From the NCBI GenBank assembly GCA_029891385.1, contig JAIWQS010000236.1, positions 1,351,501 through 1,415,500 of the forward strand: 64,000 bases of DNA, given 5' to 3'. The notes beneath the pieces are model-generated. The model was given only the letters and a program-made list of their open reading frames with translations. It made no database searches and had not been told where the DNA came from. The number at the start of each line of letters is the position of its first letter. Position 1 is the first letter of the stretch. The translations under genes and the position numbers were made by a program. This document shows, one piece after another, positions 47,205 through 61,489 of the stretch. The stretch comes from Erythroxylum novogranatense. Lineage: Eukaryota > Streptophyta > Magnoliopsida > Malpighiales > Erythroxylaceae.

Positions 47205-48585
47205 AATAAAGGTGATGCCGTCATCGCAAACCAAATATAAAGGAAATCACTTGTTAAAACAAATTAATGTAGTAGCGGTAAGCGATATTGTTCTCACGAG
47301 GAATCTTTAACGTAGCGTTAGCTAGTTCAAATGAAAATAAAAGGGGTTTGTCACCGGCAATAATAAAATAAAAGGAAAATCACAAATCGAAAACAATAAT
47401 TAAATCTGAAAATTCAATAAGAAAATACCTTGGTTTCGTTCATCGATGTTACCATGTTATTATAGATCCTCGATAAAATTGTAATTATTAACAAACATTC
47501 ATTGGGGAAAATCTCTTAGGTGTAATGACTAAACGTATTCTAGCAATCTTATTAAACAATAACCTAGATACGATCATAGGTAAATTGAATAATAGCATTA
47601 AGAACCAATGACAAGTGATAAACATGTACGACATGAAATCAATCAAGTGGATAATTTTTAGAATTTTCCGACTCTAACGTAGAGGGTTAATCCTAATTAC
47701 ACTTGGTGGTTACCAAAATTGAACGTCAGATTTTGTTAACCTAGCGGTTGAATTAATTAATCTATAGTTACGTACCTAGAAACTAACAAATTCAATTAAA
47801 AATCCAGATCTGAAATTATCCAATGTTCATCAACAACATGAAAAATATCCAGAAAATCTCACCATAATAACATATAACATGGATCCCTAAACCAAGATAA
47901 GAAAATTAACTACTCATACTTGAATTGAAATCAAAAGGAATAATAATAAAACAATCTCCATAACCAATCTTTAATGACAAAATCGAAAATAACAAGGGAA
48001 TTGTGCAGAAACTTTAAGATAAAAAACCCAGAAAATTGAATTAGCCAAGAGCCTTCCTAAGCCTACGAAACACTTCTTGAAATTGTGCAGAAATTAGGAA
48101 TTGGAAAAATCAGCCAAAAAGGAAACTGCGACAATCCCCTAAAGAGAAGAAAATATGATGATCTAACCTAATGCTATCCTAATCTACGACAGAATTCCTC
48201 TTTGCCTTTTACCCTAATACATATATAGATGTGTATACAACAACCACTCCCCTCTCCTATTTCATGTTAATCTCTTCTTTTTCTTGTTTTGACTTGATCC
48301 AAATCAGGTGTACATCCAATTTCGGTAGGAGTCTTCTTGAAAAGAGGAGATAAGGATCTTGGACGATTGTGTTTTAATTGAATTCCAATTCTGGAAAATC
48401 TGCAGATTTAGGATTCTGACCTTAGGCGTGCCCACGCCTAATCTTTGAATTTCGTCCAGATTGAGGATTTTCGAACTTCTTACTATATTTTTCGTCTTTT
48501 TGGTATTAAAAACCACCTGTTAACATTCAACAAATAATTCCATCAATTTATGAACACAAATTTCACAAATCAATCAAAATTAATA
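47205..48585. mobile_element. Non-coding insertion in copia B gag
   Basis: Gag text stops after 'AYEDSDKSF' (about 48610) and resumes near 47200 ('NNGGSNYAFVA'). The roughly 1.4 kb between has no coding frame. It contains a 9-bp palindrome, TTAGGCGTG-CC-CACGCCTAA (48422-48441). Possible TG...CA ends were seen but no target duplication, so its class (solo LTR, non-autonomous LTR element or other) is open. Confidence 0.5.
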
Positions 48586-49302
48586 CCAAAACATATGCAA
48601 TTTAAATGACTTATCACTGTCCTCATAAGCAATAACTTGTGAAACACAATCAATAAAAGTGGGTAGAGGTGGCTTTAATATGGATGTGATTAAATCTTTG
48701 TAATTTTGTCCAAGGCTCATCAATAAATAATAAACTTTATTTTTCTCTAAAACTGGCTTATCAATGGTTGCTAGTTTGTCACAAATTGACTTGTAAGAGT
48801 GAAGGTGGTCAATCATGGATGTGGCGGAGTCCTTTCGGAAGCAATTGAGTTGTTGTCGGAGTGTGAACTCTCACTCCAACGATGAATTGGCAAATTTCGC
48901 TTGAGAGCATCCAGCATTCTTTGGACGCCTCGCCCGATGGCAAGACAGAGCACTTGAGAGCCAACGCTATATCAAAAGGCCACGTAGTGTTAGATCTGTT
49001 TATTGCCAGACAGTGAATTCTTCGGTTTCTTCAACTTCCTTGAAATCGTTAGTGATAGAAGAGGTGTCATCTTTGATTGTAACGATAGGTTTTCCTGCGA
49101 TAGAGGCTTTGTTGTTTATTGCCTTTTAGCGTTTTAGATGTTGATTTTTTCCGGTGAGAAAACCCCAGACCTTGTTACAAATGACCATTCCTTTAACCTA
49201 TTCTCACTTTACGATATAAGTATCTTGCGAGAGTTTGATTGTGACAAAATTTGAGAGATTGATGCGTGCGGAAGCATTGGTGAGAAGGTTATTGGCAGAC
49301 AT
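48580..49302 (-). pseudogene. Copia B gag, N-terminal part
   Basis: Starts at ATG 49302 (MSANNLLTNASARINLSNFV), 45 nt after the primer-binding site, and runs with stops to a clean segment at 48580-48816 ('HLHSYKSICDKLATIDKPVL', 'YLLMSLGQNYKDLITSI', 'PTFIDCVSQVIAYEDS'), the UBN2-type gag core. The frame is then lost in the insertion. Confidence 0.75.
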
Positions 49303-49346
49303 AACAATGTACATGAATCGAAGAGAATTTTGCGTTCACACTTCCC

Positions 49347-49358
49347 ACTCTAATGCCA
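49347..49358 (-). other. Degenerate primer-binding site of copia B
   Basis: TGGCATTAGAGT on the minus strand, three transitions away from TGGTATCAGAGC, 2 nt inside the 5' LTR. Confidence 0.6.
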
Positions 49359-49360
49359 TA

Positions 49361-49710
49361 AAGAAAGGAGATAATGGAGGAAGAAGGAAGCTCTATTATT
49401 GATTAAACTTTTGGTGTTTTTACACACTCATACAAGGAGGCTAGGAGAATATAGCATACAAAAACCTAGGACAGCGAAACCCTAGGTGCTGCAACTATAA
49501 TAATTACGATTGCAAGTTTGCTATGGCCCTTATGTGGAGATGGGGCTTGGGCTTTGTAGTATAACTTCCTTATACGATCTTTTATCACATATATGAGTTA
49601 GTGCCTTGCTAAGATTACCGATACCATCACTTTCTTCAAGTAGTAGAGGATCGTCTTGAGCACCATCATCCTTATGACTCCCTTTCTCCTTATAACTTCG
49701 CTGTTGGACA
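49361..49710 (-). mobile_element. 5' LTR of copia B
   Basis: 350 bp, starting TGTCCAAC at 49710 and ending CTTTCTT near 49361; homologous to 43414-43952. Confidence 0.8.
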
Positions 49711-51755
49711 CTTGCGTTATTAAACTTGAAGACTTAATTTTTAATCATCAGGCTATGCATAAGATTACAACAACATCAACAACAATTCAGTGAAAGCCTC
49801 AATGATAAACAAAGTCTAAGAAAGTTTAGTAGTACGCAACCTTATCTCCTAATCGATAAAAAGATTGTTTCGATATAATCACATAAAAATAAATTTATGA
49901 ATATGCATATTAAAATAATAAAATAGTAATAATTTAAAATAAAATAAGACATAAAGAAGAAGAAAATTAATAAATAAAAATAAATAAATAGATGTGTATA
50001 AATAAAACATATAAATAAGGTAAAGAGTAAAAAATTAAAGATAAAATAAGTTAATAAATACAGAAACTAGAGAGAAGTTTTACGCTTTTTAAAATTAGGT
50101 TAAATATAAGACATAAGATTTGAAGAAAATGCTTAAAAAACTTAATATAAGACATAAGATTTGAAGAAAAATGCTTAAAAGGCTTGAGAGATTGAGAATG
50201 ACCTCTCTATATGAGATATTTTATTCGTATCTTAATACGTCAAATCTTTTTATAAAGGACTATCTTTTCGGTAAGTTTCAACCCAACTATATTATTCTCG
50301 ATCACTTCAATATATTTTAGTTTGACTTTTTCTGTTTTTTTTATAGTTTTTAAGTACAATCAGCATCAAGGTACGTATTTATAAGACTATTTTCATAAAA
50401 AAATTGCAATAATAATTATTGCTAAAAAGCTTAGACGAAATTTACAAACGGCATCCCAAAGGTTTTCGAAGATAATTATATTGAAACTTCGATTTCTTTG
50501 TCGAGATTTCGAAACTTGAGTCTTGACACATGAAAAGTGGAGAATTAGCACCAACTGCCACTCCTTTACGCATCTGCCATCTGGGCCATCTTCAATCAGG
50601 TCAAGCATTAGACTCCTTAATTATAAATATACAGACACGTGCTCCAGCTTTATTATCGATACTACTTTGATTGTGATTATATTTAACTGTTTTGAAATAA
50701 CTTTAAATAATAAATATTTAATTATAAATATAGATATTTGTTTTAAAACTAAAATAAATATTTTTCTTATAAATAATTTTATATTTTACTTGTTTAATTA
50801 TTTATGTCAATCAAATATAATAAATTTTATTAATAAATAAAATATTATGTAAGAGAAATTAAAGTAAAATCCACAGATGATGAAATTAAAATTTTGTAGG
50901 CATGACAATATATGGTCCAACCTGAATTTAAGGGATTATATTCGAGTTGATTAAAGTTTGAATCACATTCAAATTTTTATTAAAAATTAAGCTTTAAATG
51001 AATACGAATGAGATTAAATTTGAATCAGATTCGATTTTAAAAAAAGATTTAAACTTTAATCTGAATTCAAAGTGCATGCATATTTGAAGTTCAAAGCTCT
51101 TACATAGCATTATTTTCTTAATGTAATAAAACATTGTGGTTCTAAGCGAATGAAAACTAAAAAAAAAAAAACTATTTGTGTGCTTTACATTGTTGTTGAT
51201 GGTGATAGTGTATGGGGACGATGTGCCAATGATATGCCGGCAAAAACAGGCACGAATGTCTAAAAATGAGTTAAGATGCAGGCATCTCTAGCATCTCTAA
51301 ATTTTTGTTTAATTATACAGTATCTTATTTTAATTTATAAATTTCAGACATTTATTTAGGTAAATTTCACATATATCTTACATAAATAAACGTAAAATTT
51401 GTATAAATAAATAATTAAAATTTATGAAACAAAATATGACATTATAATATTAAACAAAAGATTTTATACTCCAAAACGACTCTTGCCTTTTTGGTTTTGT
51501 TTTTTAATATGTTTTGGAGCTGCAGTAGCCTAGCCTTAAAGTACGTTCATATCATTAAGTTTGAAATTTGATTTACAATCGAGTAGAAATGGCTGATTGG
51601 GGTTTTTTTTTAAAAAAAAATATAAGGGAGATGAAACACAAAAGTTAAACAGCTACAAACTTGGTCAGAAACATCAGTTGTGTCCTTACGCAGCAGAGTT
51701 AGATAACCTGAGGGAGGTCCGAAAGGTACGTAAAACTAATCTGATGTACGAGAAA
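49711..51755. other. AT-rich intergenic region
   Basis: No gene seen in 2 kb. A 41-bp direct duplication ('aatataagacataagatttg') lies at 50103-50184. An ACACGTGC G-box-like word occurs near 50635 without an adjacent gene. Confidence 0.5.
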
Positions 51756-51911
51756 AGATCCTCTGTCCAATATTACTCGTTTTATTTTATCTTATAAAAT
51801 CTCAACCATTTATTTTGTGAGACTCACGCGAAATTTATGTGGGATCTACAAAAATGAATAGCTAAGATTTATTAGACACAATAAGACACTATAATATTAG
51901 ACAGAGGATCT
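51756..51911. mobile_element. Short MITE, 156 bp
   Basis: Terminal inverted repeats AGATCCTCTGTCCAATATTA (51756-51775) and its complement (51892-51911) match at 19 of 20. The interior also folds ('ctcaaccattta' opposite 'tgaatagctaagatt'). 'ctctgtcc' echoes the 3865-4190 element. Target duplication unclear (aaa on both sides). Confidence 0.7.
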
Positions 51912-52396
51912 AAACTCCTAATGTACACACTTTCAAATTCAGTTCTTGATTCTTGGAACAATACGGTCTTTTCTTTTGACTTCTTATTGTTAGAAATTTT
52001 CTTACCCCGTGAAGATGGTACCTAAAAAATATCCTTCAAATTTGGGGTCTTGGGTCTATAATGGGTGGTTTTTTAATCATTACCTTGATAGTTTTACCTG
52101 AAGTCATTAGTGTTTCGTTGAATCTCTTTGCATTGGTTTAATTTCTTGGTTAATTATAGAGTGCAAGCCAAATCTTTTGAACGGTATATTCAATATCGAC
52201 ATAAGAAGAAGAAAGGAAACTTGTATAAGTTTGAATCTGTGTCAAATTATTTTTGAGCTCAATCATGATTTAAATTGACAATATTTAATTAAACTCGAGT
52301 TTGAGTTATATATTCAACAATTGTGAGCTAAATTTGATCGTGTCTTGGTATTAGAATTTTGAAGAATATTACACATTGAAGATTTTAGTTCTTTCA
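51912..52396. other. Intergenic, 3' flank of BAHD copy 4
   Basis: No gene or repeat recognised. Confidence 0.5.
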
Positions 52397-52402
52397 TTTA
52401 TT
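52397..52402 (-). terminator. Candidate polyadenylation signal of BAHD copy 4
   Basis: AATAAA on the minus strand about 140 nt after the stop codon of the intact gene, in an A-rich context with upstream GTTGTTGTT. Confidence 0.45.
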
Positions 52403-52540
52403 TTGTGAAAACGGAGTCCCTTCACGTAATCATAATGAAACAACAACAACATAACATAACAATAAAAACAAAAGAGAAAATAGTTCAAGCCAACTATAGA
52501 ATACTTTGGGACAATAGGAAAAACCCACTTTGCTGGCTGC

Positions 52541-53857
52541 TCAATGTTTGTGCTTAGGAGATAGAAGAGCAATCAGCTCGGGATCCGTTTCTAACCTAGC
52601 CATCTCTTGCCGTAACACGGTGATCCACGCCTCTATACCACCACCTTCCTTGGTGTCAAAGAAAGCAGCAAAGTTACCGAACGGCCACTTCCCCGAGCTG
52701 ACCCATGTCGGCTTTCCCCATCCGAAGTCGATATCATATATCGGAAACCTGCAACAACTTGTGAAGTTAAAAGGAACCACCTCTCCTTTTATCGTCTTCT
52801 CAGACCTCTCGTTCATCATATGGAAATATGCATTATCTGTTTGCAGATTCTTCACGTACTCTGCGTTCACCTTCCTTACTGTTTCTCTCACTTTCCTCAC
52901 CATCAAATCATCTGACCACGATTCCCTACTGTTGTCTACAATCTCTACTATTTCGGGCTCCACTATGATGTTCCTGAAATGTTGCGCCGACAGCGGCGGG
53001 TTCAGTCTTGGACGCAAGTTCACGGGATGGTAGGCTGTGAAGACTTTGTTTGTGCTTGCTTTGACTTGTGTGATGGTTTTGATCCTGCTCCATAAGAAGG
53101 CTGTTAATGCTTCAATTCGTGTTGGTCGAATTGTCTCCTCGTGGTGGATGTTGTTCCTGTACACGTACCTGTCTCTCAGAGCTGATAAGCTTGAGGCATC
53201 GAATACAAACCTCTTGGTGACAACTGCTTCCTTAATATACTCGAACCCAGTGTCAAATTCAGTTAGGTCAACAGGAGCAAAGTACTTGGCAGAATCGAAA
53301 AGAGGGACGATTGCAGTGTCGTTGTCGCCGCGAGAAATGGCTGCCCAGCTTTGGAGGAACAGAACTGAAGACAATGCGTCACCCATTTGATGTGACATTC
53401 CAAACCCTATACTCATTCCACCACAGTCAAAGTGGGTGACTTTGACAGCAGCAACCATGTCACTAGCATGATCCGGCTCGAAAGGAAGCAACTTATTGAT
53501 GTCATAGAAGTTGGGATTTTGGAGAATGTCCAGAAGGTTGCACTTGGCCTTTGCTTCCACGAAATACACCCCCTCATCGTTGCAGTCCACGACCTTGTTC
53601 GCTTGGAAACGTCCGGCCAGAGGATAAAATATGGTTAAGGCCTCAGATAACGATCTTTTAAGGCTGTCACAGATTTCTTCTTTCTTTGTCTTGCTGTCAT
53701 TTGCAGGATAATAAAGGATCCATGGCATGTAAATTGGAAGCATCATTTGATCGATGCATGAGAGTTGGTGATATCGGTTGTGTTGGGGTGTGGGACAAGT
53801 TGGCTTGATTAGATCGTGGAAGAGCAGCTCCACTTCGAGATTCATGTCTTCTGCCAT
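52541..53857 (-). CDS. BAHD-family O-acyltransferase, intact (copy 4)
   Basis: A complete 438-residue intronless frame, the usual BAHD size (about 430-460), starting MAEDMNLEVE and ending SPKHKH. The catalytic HxxxD is HQMGD (residues 156-160; His is the general base) and the structural DFGWG is at 377-381. Other family landmarks are 'YYPANDS', 'FYPLAGRF' (77-84), 'THFDCGG' and 'NLRPRLNPPL'. Such enzymes are soluble and cytosolic, using acetyl- or other acyl-CoA to acylate alcohols or amines. The N-terminal 'QLSCIDQMMLPIYMPWILYY' and the overall pattern resemble the group containing vinorine synthase and salutaridinol acetyltransferase, so acetylation of an alkaloid or terpenoid alcohol is a reasonable guess; the acceptor cannot be read from sequence. 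A TATA box and poly-A signal frame it. It is the only copy in the window without lesions. Confidence 0.93.
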   Translation of the reverse strand: MAEDMNLEVELLFHDLIKPTCPTPQHNRYHQLSCIDQMMLPIYMPWILYYPANDSKTKKEEICDSLKRSLSEALTIFYPLAGRFQANKVVDCNDEGVYFVEAKAKCNLLDILQNPNFYDINKLLPFEPDHASDMVAAVKVTHFDCGGMSIGFGMSHQMGDALSSVLFLQSWAAISRGDNDTAIVPLFDSAKYFAPVDLTEFDTGFEYIKEAVVTKRFVFDASSLSALRDRYVYRNNIHHEETIRPTRIEALTAFLWSRIKTITQVKASTNKVFTAYHPVNLRPRLNPPLSAQHFRNIIVEPEIVEIVDNSRESWSDDLMVRKVRETVRKVNAEYVKNLQTDNAYFHMMNERSEKTIKGEVVPFNFTSCCRFPIYDIDFGWGKPTWVSSGKWPFGNFAAFFDTKEGGGIEAWITVLRQEMARLETDPELIALLSPKHKH

Positions 53858-53929
53858 TGAACAAGAGATTAGAGAAACTCTATATCGTTAGTTGTCTGTA
53901 GTCGGGGGTATGACACGATATGTTTAACC

Positions 53930-53937
53930 TTTATATA
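53930..53937 (-). promoter_or_regulatory. TATA box of BAHD copy 4
   Basis: TATATAAA on the minus strand, 73-80 nt before the ATG, giving a leader of about 45 nt. A CATGCATG (RY-type) word lies immediately upstream at 53941-53948; its role is untested. Confidence 0.6.
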
Positions 53938-53948
53938 CAACATGCATG

Positions 53949-54805
53949 CAAATCAATAGATGCTTATTGACTTGAGAATATAATAAGAATTTGAGACAAT
54001 TTCAAAGATTAACCAACCACCTAATTTTTGGGTTGATAAATTTTGACATGATCAACTTGTGAATGGCTCAGATTCTACACGTGCGTGTACTTTGAAGTCT
54101 TTTTGACTAAATAGGACCTGTCACCTGAGTAGATGTCTTTTCTTGACCTAAGAAGCAAAGTTTTGAACTTTGTAATCTGTTGAACATTGGTACGAAGATA
54201 AATACTATTGTATCAAAATCAAATTGCAGAATTTGTTTGGTCGATACCACTACTGTATACCGACAAAATGTTGGGTTAATATTAAAATTTTAAAAATTAA
54301 AAGGATTATTAAAAAACTAAAACGCATTTTAAAAGCACAAAGCCCATCCCTGTTTATTCTTTTTGTTTCAAGATTTTCTGTTTATGCCAGTAAACCCATT
54401 TCTAAAGCATAAGCTATTTTAAAAAATTGGATTGAAAATTAAGATAAGTGGTTTAAGATTGAAAAGTTCAACCGATATTAAACGATCATAAAATTAGTAT
54501 ATAATAATGATTGAACAAAATTAAAGAATCTAAATTTTGATTAAAATGAGAATATATTTTATATATAAAAAAGTTTAATTTTAATTTAAAAGTGTTAAAT
54601 GAAAACTAACTAGTTTATTACATTTTATGAAAATTAGTTAACATAAAAATTAACCAATTAATTGATAAACTAGTCAGTTTTGAATAATAAAATTATTATG
54701 GTAAATTAAACCGTAAAATCCAATTCAAAATTTTTGTAGTTGAATTAGCATAATTGATTTGTTTTTAATCATTGGTTATAATTTTTCTATTTATGTCATC
54801 TTCAA
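53949..54805. other. Upstream region of BAHD copy 4
   Basis: No gene. TTGAC-core words occur (about 53966 and 54099), of uncertain meaning. 54410-54785 is a degenerate stretch with the vocabulary of the 16852 repeat. Confidence 0.4.
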
Positions 54806-55349
54806 TTTTTTTTTTAAAGGAGGGTAAAGAACATAATTTATTAATTATAATTGGAATTGTGTCCAACATTCAACTAAGCCTTACCGATGCTACACTATAT
54901 ATTAGTATTGAAACAAGAAAAGTTGAAGATACATTTTATATGTGATAGCTAAAGGGTTATCAGAATATCAAAGTTCAGAATCTTACAGTAGACTTAAAAG
55001 GTGGGAACTTTCAACTTATTTTTAGTTGATCAGGAAGGGTTACAGGTTCCATCTCAGAGCAATGTTAAGATTCTATAGAGTTTTAATCATTTATTAAGTA
55101 TCTCAAATGATACTCTTAATTTCTGCTTGAATACCTTGCAATTCCATCCATATTGCATAGTTTAACCACAACAATTGAGTGAGAATTTAATCAAAATAGT
55201 TTTTACTAAATATCCTTTTCATTAATTAGGCATCAGTATTGTTTTCCAAATTTACGTTCATATATGAAAAGTTTTTTTGAAATAAATAAGAAATATATTG
55301 ATGTGCAAAATGGTCAAAGCCCTACAAGGAGAGTTGATGATTCCTAGAA

Positions 55350-58300
55350 TCAATACAAAAGTTGTAACCTCGCATATGGTTCCACTAGGATAATATGTGA
55401 ATCAAGATATCTGAACAATTTAAGAAACCAATTCGGGTTCCATGTATTGAGTGCACAATTAGAGAATATGAACTTTTGATGATGAACAATCAAACCTTCT
55501 CCTATCTTGGATAGGATGTTGCTGATGAAATGCCTATGTTCCATGTGCTCACTTATGAATCTTCTTTTGTTTCTTTCCTACCATGTTTCATATATTATGG
55601 TAGCTAGGAATAGATTGACAACAGTCATATCTTCTTTAGAATGTCATTTCAGTTATGATCCTACTCCATTCCAAGTTATTGCATGTATAATTGCAAGCTG
55701 TCTGAATTGTTTTCCATATTCCACTAGTGTAGCAGCATTTGAAGAACAAACTATCCTTAAATTCCCTCTATTGGTTACACAGGCAATATAATTTATATAG
55801 CTTCTGATTGGTTTCTAGTTTATATGTGGTGTTTAACCTATTAAACATAGTTAGCTACAAGATGAAAGCCAATTTCAATATGTGTCCTCTATACGGATGA
55901 TGCCATATTATTGGATTTAAACTTGCACTGAAGATCTTGTTAGCCGATTTGTTAGTGAACATACTTGAACTATGTCCCTTTATATTATTTTATCTTCTAT
56001 GTTGATCATAGGCTTGTAGTTAGGTAAGGCTTTTCTAAGCAGATTGAAGGCCCTAAGGGCAATATGCAATGCACTACTCCTCTCCTTTTATTAACCTGTC
56101 ACCTTGGCTCTAGTTTTAACATGTATTTAAGATGGTACATTTTAGGTATTAGGTGTAGAGGGCCTGTTATGCTCCAGTTGTTAAACTACAAATAGATGGA
56201 ATTCCCATTTCTAATTATGATTTAAAACTCCTTACATAGTGTGTTCCTTAGTTTGATCATGCATTAAAGAGTTCAGGATGTGCTTGCAACTTTCTTGATG
56301 CTCCATTAATTGTCATTTTTTAGGTGGAATTTGTGCATCCATTGGGACCAAATTCTCGTCGTCTATTAGTAATTTCCTAGTTCTTTTGGCAAGGAGAACT
56401 TTTCATATTGAGTCAATCGTTTTGATGTCAAGTTCTCCTTGTTTCAAAGCCTTACAAAGCTTATACCAAGACACTTTTGCTCCAAAATTTTCCTTGATAA
56501 GCCTATTCCTCAGGACATTGCTTACCATTCTTTGAATTTCCTTGATAATTTTCCTAGGTACCATTAAGTGGTATAAATAATAAGCATACATATTAGATAA
56601 ATTTGATTTAACCAACTACAATATCCTTGCATAGCACAAGCTTTTATACACCACTAATAGATCCTTCTTTCAATCATCTTAATAAGCCTTGTGTAATCTT
56701 GGAAGTTAGGTTTCTTATCATTATTGGGGTATCCAGGAAGTTGAAGGGAGTTGGTGACACCTAAAACTAGTGAGACTACCAATTTGCTCCTTTATATGTT
56801 ATGTATCTCTAAAGAACATGAAATAGCTTTTGTCCAAGCTCATTTTAATACCTGGCAACTTGTTGAATAATTGAATTAACTTAATGAAATAGCTTTTATC
56901 CAAGCTCACAATACTTGTTAGCTTGTTGAATAAATGAGTTGACTTAAGGATGGTATCAATTGACTTTAAATCAACACCATTGAACATGAGCAAGTCATCA
57001 ACAAAGGCCAAATTGAAAATGTTGAGCTTTTCACACTTCCTATGATACCTGAAGTCTAGTGTGTGTTGAATGTTTGTAGCTATTATTCTGAAGAGCAATT
57101 CTACCTAGGCTCAGACCTCGGGAGCTTGAAACCTAGTTAGCTGACTAGTCCCAAAAAAATTTATTTTTTAAAATTAAAAATAAAAAATGACATCATTTTA
57201 CCTATGCATATTAGGTTTTAGGCTTAGTCGGGGTGGGTCTAGGTAACCTAAGTTTGAGCCCAGCTCCAAGTTCAGTCAATCTAAGTCTAACTCGTTGACT
57301 CTGGCTGAACTCAAGCCAAATTTCCAAGCTTAGAGTTTTACCTCTTTAAAACTCTTCTTTAGTTAGGGGATTGACAAGGAGAATGGTCTGTTTAGTATTG
57401 GGTGATGAACTTTAGGCATTAAGAGCTCTAAGGTATCTCTCTTATGCTAGCCTCTCCTCTATTTTTAGAGTCTTATTCCTAGGATCTAAGTTTAATGCTT
57501 CACATATGGACTTGAATCTCCTTCTTATTTCTTTGGTGTCTAAGGTTTTATTTTCTTTTAGTTTGTGGTAGAAGACTTTCGATTTTTCTTTAACTAACTT
57601 GAGTCTCATGCATTTTGATTCCTCATAACCATGTACTTTTACTTCATCCTTCTTTAACAATATCCTAAAATCCCTCCTATTCAGTTAGGAAGTACAGGAA
57701 TCTAAAAGGTGCGTGTTTAGTTCTTAAGCTTATCAAATTATACACAAAAATTGTGGAATGATCTAATACTAGTGGTGACCAAAAATTACTTTACTATCCT
57801 AAAATACTGTCATCCATGCCTGGTTGTCATAGCTCTATCTAGTTTCCTTCTCAAAATTTTGTCTCATTGTTGTTTGTTTGACCATATGAGGTTGATTCCT
57901 ATATAATTCAAATCCTCTAGTTTAAGATTACCTATGTAATTCCTAAACTCTAGGCAAGGAGCTATAAAGTCAAGTCCACACATAGATTATGGGTTATGCA
58001 ATGTGCAATTAAAGTCACTAATAAGTAACCAAGGTACTATAGGATAGTTGGAAGTTTTGACAATTTATCCTAAAGGACTCTTCTTTGATACACTACATTA
58101 GTTGCATAGATAAAACTAAACATTAATTTCTACCTAGTTTCCTTCAAAATAGTTTTGACATGAATAGCTTGTGCACTGGAGATATGATTGCATATTTCCA
58201 TAAGAGAAGATTATAACATATTATAATTCTTTCATTATAGTGTGAGTTGTGATTTAATATAACTTGCTAGTTATCCTATAAGAATCAAATCTTGCCAAGA

Positions 58301-58427
58301 TTGATCTCCTTAGATTTAGTGTCAAAAAGGACAAAAATGTTAGCTTTATTTCCTTGAAGTAATCCACTATAACTTGTTGTTTATTAGGGTCATTTAGTCC
58401 CTTGATGTTCCTAGCTCTAATTGTCAT
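55350..58427 (-). pseudogene. LINE ORF2: endonuclease, RT, zf-RVT
   Basis: Start ATG at 58427 followed by 'IKGLNDPNKQQVI', the first strand of the endonuclease. Its C-terminal part reads 'PWLLISDFNCTLHNP' and 'LNYIGINLIWSNKQQ' (about 58040-57870). A spacer (57442-57660) and RT follow, with the active-site box 'NLAFVDDLLMFNGVD' near 57000 (FVDD in place of FADD), then 'NFGAKVSWYKLCKALKQGEL' at 56403-56615, and the end of the zf-RVT region ('ETW*ERNKRRF', about 55540). Stops, frame changes and a 66-bp tandem duplication are present. Confidence 0.8.
56818..56949. repeat. 66-bp tandem duplication in LINE RT
   Basis: 'atgaaatagctttt' starts at 56818 and 56884. The duplicated 22 codons repeat 'LFNKL' and 'SLDKSYF' in the RT just after the FVDD box, keeping the frame. 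Confidence 0.75.
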
Positions 58428-58796
58428 TAAGCTTTAATAAGGGATTTCTCCTTGTTTCCTTTTTTCCTGCTAGATTATCTTATCACCAATGTGAATGATG
58501 GTTCAACTCTATCTCCTACCTGATTGATAGGTTGTGTAGCTTTTATGTTGTCTTTAACATATGGATCAAGACAAACGTTATTGGACTCTTCCCTTACTGC
58601 ACCATTAGTTCCTAAGTTTATGATGTCTTTTAACGCTACGTATGATTGCTGTCTTTAGTATCAGAAGATGGAACGGAACGGAACGGAACAGAACAAAAAT
58701 TGGAGACAGTGAGGTGTTTGGTTGTGGTGAACAAAATAAAATAACATCTCTCCGTCTAGAAGAAGAATGAGTTTGATTCATAGTGATGTAAGCGGA

Positions 58797-59003
58797 TAAT
58801 AATAATAATAATAATAGTAATAGTAATAATAAATACAAAATGATGCTTAATAATAACAATAATAGTACAACTACTAATAACAATAATAATAATAATAATA
58901 AATTTATTATAATAATAAAAATGTATGATAACAATAATAATATTATTAATAATAGCAATAATAAATACAAAATATATAATAATAACAATAATAATAACCA
59001 AGC
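58797..59003. repeat. Imperfect TAA-rich shoulder, left
   Basis: AT-rich triplet repeats with many substitutions (AAC, ATG, GTA). The flank just left carries a 'gaacg' pentamer run (58671-58695). Confidence 0.8.
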
Positions 59004-60558
<1,555 letters not shown>

Positions 60559-60604
60559 GAAGAAGATGATGATGATGATAGATGATGAAGAAGAAATTTA
60601 TAAC

Positions 60605-61150
<546 letters not shown>

Positions 61151-61489
61151 TACTAATAATAACATAGACACGATTGGTTATTGTGGAGACAGGACAAGCG
61201 TCCTTGTCCTCCTTTTGGGAGGGACAAAAAGCTTCACCTGCTACTAGGAGATGGTGGATAAAAATTTAGAACAACAACTAAACGTGTTATGGAGATGGGA
61301 TTTTTATCTCGTCTATTGTCCCCACTGAGGGGAGAACCAAACATAGAGTAAGGGGTGTGTTTGTAGGTTATAGCACTCGCTATGTTGTTCACTAAGGATA
61401 GGTGTACTTGTCTCCAACTCTTAATCAATGATATGTTCTTCATTAGGAATCTTGTTTTAAGTTCAATGTGATCACCTTACTCAAATACT

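Larger units (their letters stand above)
43414..49710 (-). mobile_element. Full-length but degenerate copia element B
   Basis: About 6.3 kb with both LTRs (5' LTR 49361-49710; 3' LTR 43414-43952), a degenerate primer-binding site, gag, zinc knuckle, protease, integrase, linker, RT with its core deleted, and RNase H, all in the canonical copia order on the minus strand. The polypurine tract (TGGGAGGTCAAG) abuts TGTCCAAG at 43952. A non-coding insertion (about 47205-48585) splits gag. Flanking pentamers ctctc and cttgc do not make a convincing target duplication. Many stops. Confidence 0.85.
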
